Assembly (NCBI GenBank): GCA_900547945.1
Contig: URIT01000056.1
Coordinates: 1 to 18,578 of the forward strand
DNA: 18,578 nt
Source: an uncultured bacterium
GTDB lineage: Bacteria; Verrucomicrobiota; Kiritimatiellia; RFP12; UBA1067
Direction: 5' to 3'
This document shows positions 14,182-18,578 of this stretch, one piece after another. How positions within the stretch are numbered: the stretch's first letter is position 1; every line of letters begins with the position of its first letter. Under the pieces are notes generated by a model. It saw only the letters and a list, made by a program, of their open reading frames with translations, made no database searches and had not been told where the DNA came from. Position numbers and translations under genes: made by a program.

Positions 14182-16254
14182 ATGCGTGGGCTTCTGATTC
14201 TGTCGACGTTCCTCGTCGTTTATGATGGCTCGGCGGATGCCCTCGCGCCCGTCTACATCGAATCGGCGTTCCCGGTCGCGACGCGCGCGGCGGAGGCGGC
14301 GCGTCTACGGGACGCGCTCGTGCGCGAGCGCAATCGGGCGCAGGGCGTGAACCGTCGGCTGGACGCGGCGTTCGGCGCATTGCCGACGGGAGCGCTGGAG
14401 CGTGTCCGTGCCGAAAAGCGCCGCTTTCTGCGGGAACGCGCGTTCGCCTTCGCCGAGACGGCGTTGACACGCGGTGACGCGACGGGGCTCGGATTCGCCG
14501 AGCAGTCGGTGGCGGACGCGGCGACGATCAACGGCATGCTGGAGGAGGAACTCGCCGACTGGGCCGTCGCGCCGCGTCCGGCGAACGATCCGATCGCCCT
14601 GAACGTGCGAGACTACGGCGCGGCGGGCGATGGGGTGGTGGACGACGCGCCCGCGTTTGCGCGGGCGTGTGCGGCGGTGCGCGCGCTCGGCGGGCATCCG
14701 AGCATCCTGCGCGTGCCGGCGGGCACGTATCGCCTCGCGAGCGTCCAGCACGCGCAGCAGCGGCACGTCTGCACGCCGCGCGGACTCTACGACGACAATC
14801 CGTGGACGCTCAAGGCGTTCGGGCTCTTCGACAATCTCGCGAATTGCCTGGTCGAAGGCGATGGGCCGACGAACACGTTCCTCCGCGCCGGCTTCCACGG
14901 CCAGCAGGTCGCGCTCGTCAACTGCCGCAACACGCGGTTCAGGGGCTTCGAGCTGTCGATGGAGCGCGTGCCGTTCCTCGAAGGCGAGATCGAGAGCTGG
15001 GACGCGGATGCGCAGGCGTGCGTCGTCCGCCTCGACGCGGGCACGCTGCGGCCGGACGAGCCGAGCTGGACGCCAACCGACGACGAGCGTACGTTCGGCT
15101 ACGAGAGCTTCGGCGCCGAATACGGCAAGGACGGATTGCTCATGCGCGACGCGGCCGTGCTGCGGTGGGACCGGAAGACCTTCGTGGATCTCGGTGACGG
15201 GCGGTGGCGCATTCCGTTCGACGGATGCGTCTACCCGTCGCATGTCCGCAACGTGAAGCCGGGCGGCAAGCTCGTGCTGCCGAACCGCACGAACGCCTAC
15301 GGCGCGTTCGTGATGAAGTTCTGCACGGGCTGCACGGCCGAGGACGTGTGGGTGCGGACGAGCCGTTCGTCGGCGTTCTGGTCGCTGCGGTCGGATCGCG
15401 CGACGTTCTTCCGCTGCCGCGCCTTCCCGCTGCCGGGGCGGTCGCTGTCGAGTAACGCCGACGGCTGCTTCGTCGATCCGGGCGCGTTTGTGTGGCAGTG
15501 CCGCTTCGAGAACGTGTGCGACGATGGGCTCAACGCGAAGTCGTATGCGAGCTGGACGCTTCCGGGACATGCGCCGGTCGAAGTCGCGCGCGCCGATCTC
15601 GGCGCGAACAGGGGCGGGGAGGTCGCGACGTTCTTCGATCCCTGCACGGCGCAATATCTCGCGAATCGGACGTTCGCACACGACGACGCGCCGGTGTGGA
15701 CGGCGAGCAACGGCTGGCGGCGCGTGTCGCGCTTCACGCGCGCGGTGGACGGCCTGCGTCTCGGCGACAGCTGGATCTTCGAGACGCGCCAGCGCGGCAT
15801 CGGCACGTATGTCGGCGCGTGCGCGTTCCGGAACGTGCGGCTCGCCGGGTGCGTCATCCAGACGCCATGCACGCTGGTCGAGGACGTGACGTTCGAGAAC
15901 GTGCAGGACACGGGCGTTCGGCTCGGTTCGCTCGGCGACTTCCGCGAGGGGCCGCCGCCCTACAATGCGCTTGTGCGCAACTGCCGGATCGACGGGTGCA
16001 GGACGGGCGTCGCCGCATGGCTTCGGATGTGCGACCGCGCGAAGACCAAGTGGTTCGACGTCGCCTGCGCGCCGATCCGGGGGCTCGACCTCGTCGGGGT
16101 CTCCGTCGTACACGCGACGCGCGCGGCCTACGACTTCAGCAACGCGGGCGACGTCCGGCTCGTGGACTGCACATCAGACGGACGTGAAGTGGACGCGGCG
16201 GACGTGAAGACGGCGCGCGTCGAGAACCTGAAAATCGAGAACACGAGAGAGTAA
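14182..16254 (+). CDS. exported Pectate_lyase_3-type beta-helix enzyme (GH28/GH110-like)
   Basis: This 690-residue protein starts 11 nt after the previous stop, with AAGGAA at 14171-14176. The N-terminus MRGLLILSTFLVV is hydrophobic and probably a signal peptide. Residues about 30-130 are Arg/Ala/Glu-rich and helical. The Pectate_lyase_3 entry motif LNVRDYGAAGDGVVDDAPAF opens a long right-handed beta-helix. NADG (D427) followed about 20 residues later by CDDGLNAKS (D447-D448) has the spacing of the catalytic aspartates in GH28/GH110-type beta-helix glycosidases, so hydrolysis rather than lyase chemistry is favoured. The substrate could be an alpha-linked galactosyl or galacturonosyl side chain; this is inference. 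It sits between a LamG-like protein and a GH127-type protein in one operon. Confidence 0.75.
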   Translation: MRGLLILSTFLVVYDGSADALAPVYIESAFPVATRAAEAARLRDALVRERNRAQGVNRRLDAAFGALPTGALERVRAEKRRFLRERAFAFAETALTRGDATGLGFAEQSVADAATINGMLEEELADWAVAPRPANDPIALNVRDYGAAGDGVVDDAPAFARACAAVRALGGHPSILRVPAGTYRLASVQHAQQRHVCTPRGLYDDNPWTLKAFGLFDNLANCLVEGDGPTNTFLRAGFHGQQVALVNCRNTRFRGFELSMERVPFLEGEIESWDADAQACVVRLDAGTLRPDEPSWTPTDDERTFGYESFGAEYGKDGLLMRDAAVLRWDRKTFVDLGDGRWRIPFDGCVYPSHVRNVKPGGKLVLPNRTNAYGAFVMKFCTGCTAEDVWVRTSRSSAFWSLRSDRATFFRCRAFPLPGRSLSSNADGCFVDPGAFVWQCRFENVCDDGLNAKSYASWTLPGHAPVEVARADLGANRGGEVATFFDPCTAQYLANRTFAHDDAPVWTASNGWRRVSRFTRAVDGLRLGDSWIFETRQRGIGTYVGACAFRNVRLAGCVIQTPCTLVEDVTFENVQDTGVRLGSLGDFREGPPPYNALVRNCRIDGCRTGVAAWLRMCDRAKTKWFDVACAPIRGLDLVGVSVVHATRAAYDFSNAGDVRLVDCTSDGREVDAADVKTARVENLKIENTRE

Positions 16255-16269
16255 GAGGAGCAAGACGAA

Positions 16270-18183
16270 ATGAACAGACTGGGAACCCTGCTGCTGGCTG
16301 GCGCCTGCGCGGCGCAGGCCGTCGCCGAAGACGCGATGAGGACGCCGAACCTGAAGGACACGCGGCTGGAGGGGCCGCTTGCCGTGAAGGCCGACCGTCT
16401 CTTCCGCAACCGCATCGCGGATCCGCTGATGCGCGAGACGATCTTCGAGGAGGCGCGACGCGCGCTTGTCCTGCACGACGACGACGAGGACAACGGCGGC
16501 GCGAAGGGCAACTGGCGCGGCGAGTTCTGGGGCAAGTCGATGCTCTGCGCCGCGCGCGTCGCCGACTATCTGGACGACGCCGCGCTGAAGGCGTGGATCC
16601 CCGTCGAATGCGCGCGCCTCGCCGCGACGGCCGACGCCGACGGCTACATCGGCAGCTATTCGTCCGCGACGAACTGCGTCCTCACGGGCGAGGATCTCGA
16701 CCGGGACGAGTGCAACACGAACTGGAACCTCTGGGGCCGCAAGTACACGATCTGGGCACTGCTGGAGGCGTACCGCGTCACGGGCGACGCGACGGCGCGC
16801 GCGACCGCCGTCGCCCAGGCGCGGCACTTCATCGCGACCGTGGACAGGCTGGCGGAACGCGGCGTCGGGCTCGCGGACACGGGCTGCCACTGGCTGAACG
16901 GCATCCCGACGATGAGCGTCCTGAAGCCGATGCTGCTCCTCTACCGCGAGACGAAGGAGCCGGCGTTCCTCGCGTTCGCGAACCGGATCGTCGCGCAGTG
17001 GGATCGCGCCGACGACCGCCCGCCGAACTTCCTGCGCAACGCCGGGAACGGGCGGCCCTACCATGAATGGTACTGCCGTCCCGACTTCTGGGCGAAGACC
17101 TACGAGTCGCTCAGCTGCCTGGACGGGCTCGTTGAGCATTGGCGCGTCACCGGGTCGAAGCGTTCGCTGGACACGGCGATTGCCGTGCGCGACGCGCTCG
17201 CGGCGCATGAACGCAATCAGATCGGCGGTCTCGGCATCTGCGACAAGCTGATCGGCGCGGAGACGTTCACCTACGCCGCGACCGAGGTGTGCGACGTCAT
17301 CCACTGGATCCGCCTCAACCTCGACCTCTTCCTGACGACAGGCGACAAACGGTTCCTCGACGATGTGGAAACCTCCTACTTCAACGCTTTCCTCGCCGGC
17401 GTCGACCGGAGTGGAAGCTGGGGCCCGCTCTTCGTGCGCGACTTCGCGCGGCACACCGTCAGCAAGGGGCAGTGCGGCTACGCCTACCACCACTGTTGCA
17501 TCGACAACGCGCCGCGCACATTCCTCGACATGGCTTCGTGCGCCGTCACGCGCGACACAGCGGGGACGTTCCACGTCAACTTCTATCAGGATGCCACGGT
17601 CACGCTGGACGGCGTGACGTTCGAGATCCGCGGCGACTACCCGGCGCACGGCACGGTGCGCGTCGCGGTGGCGGGTGACGCGCGCGTCGCGTTCCGCCGC
17701 CCGGCGTGGTGCCGCGACCTCACCGTTTCGGAGGCGCGCGCGGACGGGAAGGCGGTCTACACGCTGACGTTCGACATGAACCCGCGCGTCGTGTCGCGGC
17801 GGACCGTGCCGAGCCCCGACACGCCGGACGGCTTCTTCCTGCGCAAGTGGGGCGTCTGGCGCTACACGTTCGCGAACGGCGAAGACCTGAAGGCGCACCT
17901 GCCGGACGCGCCGTATGCGACCGTCCAGTACGGGCCGCTCGTACTGGCGAAGGCCGCGCGGCTGGGGGCGTCGCGCGCGGAGCTGTGGCGGACGGACACG
18001 GTAAACGGGCGGGGGTATTCGGTCAAGCTGACGCCGCTGGCGGCGGAGGGCGTCTACGCGCCGTTCGCGGTCGAGCTGTCCAAGCCGGGCGCGCCGACGG
18101 TCCGCGCGAAGGCGTGCGCCTACGAGTCGGCGGGTGACGACCCGACGGGCAACCGCTACTTCGCGTTCTCAATCCGATTCTGA
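16270..18183 (+). CDS. second GH127-superfamily (DUF1680-type) glycosidase, exported
   Basis: This 637-residue protein has a signal peptide (MNRLGTLLLAGACAAQAVA). It shares with the protein at 4708 the landmarks FWGKSM, ADGYIGSY, WNLWGRKYT and a dicysteine motif. The zinc-thiolate ligands are conserved: EVC (E339, C341) and C409-C410 in HHCCIDNAPR, 68 residues apart against 67 in the paralogue. The acid/base Glu is not obvious. The paralogue's CSE (E315) aligns near CDK (D325) here, and the nearest Glu (E331, GAETF) is only 8 residues before E339, so chemistry or substrate may differ. It is the last gene of the operon, 15 nt after its neighbour, with AAGAGGAG at 16253-16260. GH127-like arabinofuranosidase activity is possible but unproven. 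Confidence 0.82.
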   Translation: MNRLGTLLLAGACAAQAVAEDAMRTPNLKDTRLEGPLAVKADRLFRNRIADPLMRETIFEEARRALVLHDDDEDNGGAKGNWRGEFWGKSMLCAARVADYLDDAALKAWIPVECARLAATADADGYIGSYSSATNCVLTGEDLDRDECNTNWNLWGRKYTIWALLEAYRVTGDATARATAVAQARHFIATVDRLAERGVGLADTGCHWLNGIPTMSVLKPMLLLYRETKEPAFLAFANRIVAQWDRADDRPPNFLRNAGNGRPYHEWYCRPDFWAKTYESLSCLDGLVEHWRVTGSKRSLDTAIAVRDALAAHERNQIGGLGICDKLIGAETFTYAATEVCDVIHWIRLNLDLFLTTGDKRFLDDVETSYFNAFLAGVDRSGSWGPLFVRDFARHTVSKGQCGYAYHHCCIDNAPRTFLDMASCAVTRDTAGTFHVNFYQDATVTLDGVTFEIRGDYPAHGTVRVAVAGDARVAFRRPAWCRDLTVSEARADGKAVYTLTFDMNPRVVSRRTVPSPDTPDGFFLRKWGVWRYTFANGEDLKAHLPDAPYATVQYGPLVLAKAARLGASRAELWRTDTVNGRGYSVKLTPLAAEGVYAPFAVELSKPGAPTVRAKACAYESAGDDPTGNRYFAFSIRF

Positions 18184-18206
18184 GCCCTGCGGAAAACCAG
18201 GATCGC

Positions 18207-18461
18207 ATGCTCGGCCGGCTTGTCCTGGCCATTCTCGGCGGCATCGCGCTGGGCTTCGCGGTCGCCGCGTCGGGTGTGCTGATGGCGTTGTTCGGCTTCA
18301 TCGAGTCCATCTTCGGCTTCACGCCGGAGCAGATTTCGAACGTAGTGGAGTTCTTCCTCGCGCTCGACGGTTATGGCTCGGCGGAGAATGTGACAGACGA
18401 CGGTACGATCGCCCTCGGACTTGTCGTGACGTTTGCCGCAACGGCGCGGCACATGGTATAA
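18207..18461 (+). CDS. small hypothetical membrane protein
   Basis: The 84-residue frame starts at an ATG 23 nt after the GH127-like stop, with a weak AGGA at 18199-18202. Residues about 4-37 are strongly hydrophobic with Gly/Ala spacing (LVLAILGGIALGFAVAASG), followed by FTPEQISNVVEFFLAL and a shorter hydrophobic patch, so one or two membrane segments are likely. Its last ten or so codons lie inside the 149-bp repeat, and its TAA stop lies within the TATAAT of the next promoter. It may therefore be a gene truncated when the repeat arrived. I recognise no family. Confidence 0.45.
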   Translation: MLGRLVLAILGGIALGFAVAASGVLMALFGFIESIFGFTPEQISNVVEFFLALDGYGSAENVTDDGTIALGLVVTFAATARHMV

Positions 18462-18462
18462 T
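18454..18462 (+). promoter_or_regulatory. extended -10 promoter, predicted leaderless
   Basis: TGGTATAAT (TATAAT at 18457-18462) ends 7 nt before the ATG at 18470, as in the other copy and in the regulator gene. The stop codon of the upstream ORF lies inside the -10 box. Confidence 0.72.
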
Positions 18463-18469
18463 CTGTGTC

Positions 18470-18578
18470 ATGGAAAAGCTCGCGACAGACATCTACACGT
18501 TTTCCGAACTCGTGAAGAACGGCTTCACCTACATCGACAAGACCGACCGGCTCTGGCCGCTCGTCAACCTGTCGGTCG
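18470..18578 (+). CDS. AAA-ATPase-like / PD-(D/E)XK family protein, N-terminal part
   Basis: Only the first 36 codons lie in the window (MEKLATDIYTFSELVKNGF, then TYIDKTDRLWPLVNLSV). They are identical in protein sequence to the start of the deleted copy at 10472. The family (PF09820 with C-terminal PF08011) typically follows with a Walker A-containing ATPase domain and a PD-(D/E)XK nuclease-like domain; neither can be seen here. No Shine-Dalgarno sequence precedes the ATG. Whether this copy is intact cannot be judged from the window. Confidence 0.8.
   Translation, partial: MEKLATDIYTFSELVKNGFTYIDKTDRLWPLVNLSV

Larger units (their letters stand above)
18430..18578 (+). repeat. 149-bp direct repeat, copy 2 (cut by window end)
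   Basis: This is the partner of 10432-10580, 7,998 bp downstream in the same orientation, with three mismatches. It extends to the last base of the window, so the repeat may be longer. Confidence 0.93.

Noticed and set aside
12497..17898. Long minus-strand frames opposite the second operon
   Set aside because: All are antisense to genes with recognisable domains, signal peptides and Shine-Dalgarno sequences, and none resembles a protein family.
1..18578. tRNA, rRNA, CRISPR array or insertion sequence
   Set aside because: Reading both strands I found no cloverleaf, rRNA core, spaced repeat array or transposase; the only repeats are those listed.

Overview
The window looks like a chromosomal segment of a high-GC, polysaccharide-degrading bacterium of the PVC superphylum, most likely Kiritimatiellota or a related Verrucomicrobiota/Lentisphaerota lineage. 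This is inferred from three things: ribosomal protein L20 with an N-terminus of the 'RATNAPASRERRRR' kind; a protein joining a TolB-like propeller, a hydrazine-synthase-alpha-like/cytochrome c region and a SUMF1 domain, an architecture I associate with these phyla; and copies of an AAA-ATPase-like/PD-(D/E)XK gene family. No marker in the window settles the species. All protein genes I accept are on the + strand.

Layout. (1) Positions 74-797: a housekeeping unit, rpmI-rplT, with its own sigma70-type promoter and an intrinsic terminator. (2) Positions 797-10348: a uronate/plant-polysaccharide block. It holds uxaC, a secreted GH141-like beta-helix enzyme with a CBM9-like C-terminus, a secreted GH127-type beta-L-arabinofuranosidase, and a 1185-residue exported protein with a propeller, two CXXCH haem motifs and a SUMF1 domain. 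It ends in a perfect 13-bp hairpin. (3) Positions 10432-10785: an internally deleted AAA-ATPase-like/PD-(D/E)XK gene. (4) Positions 10805-18183: a XylR-type regulator (LacI-like sensor plus AraC DNA-binding domain), then a tightly packed three-gene operon for a LamG-like exported protein, a Pectate_lyase_3-type beta-helix enzyme and a second GH127-superfamily protein. (5) Positions 18207-18578: a small membrane ORF, then the start of a second AAA-ATPase-like gene whose first 149 bp, promoter included, match the copy at 10432 at 146 positions.

How the genes may work together (inference): exported enzymes release L-arabinose, uronic acids and other side-chain sugars from pectin, arabinan or glucuronoarabinoxylan, and UxaC channels the uronates into the cell's uronate pathway. 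The XylR-type regulator probably senses a pentose or similar sugar. It probably controls the 12305-18183 operon through two tandem 22-bp-spaced repeats, which sit over the -35 position of a promoter lacking the strong extended -10 seen elsewhere.

The most noteworthy signals are: TGGTATAAT placed exactly 7 nt before the ATG of three genes, which predicts leaderless mRNAs; the tandem operator next to the XylR-type gene; the haem/SUMF1 fusion inside a sugar locus, whose SUMF1 domain lacks the catalytic cysteines; and the near-identical direct repeats 7,998 bp apart that bracket the regulator and its operon.
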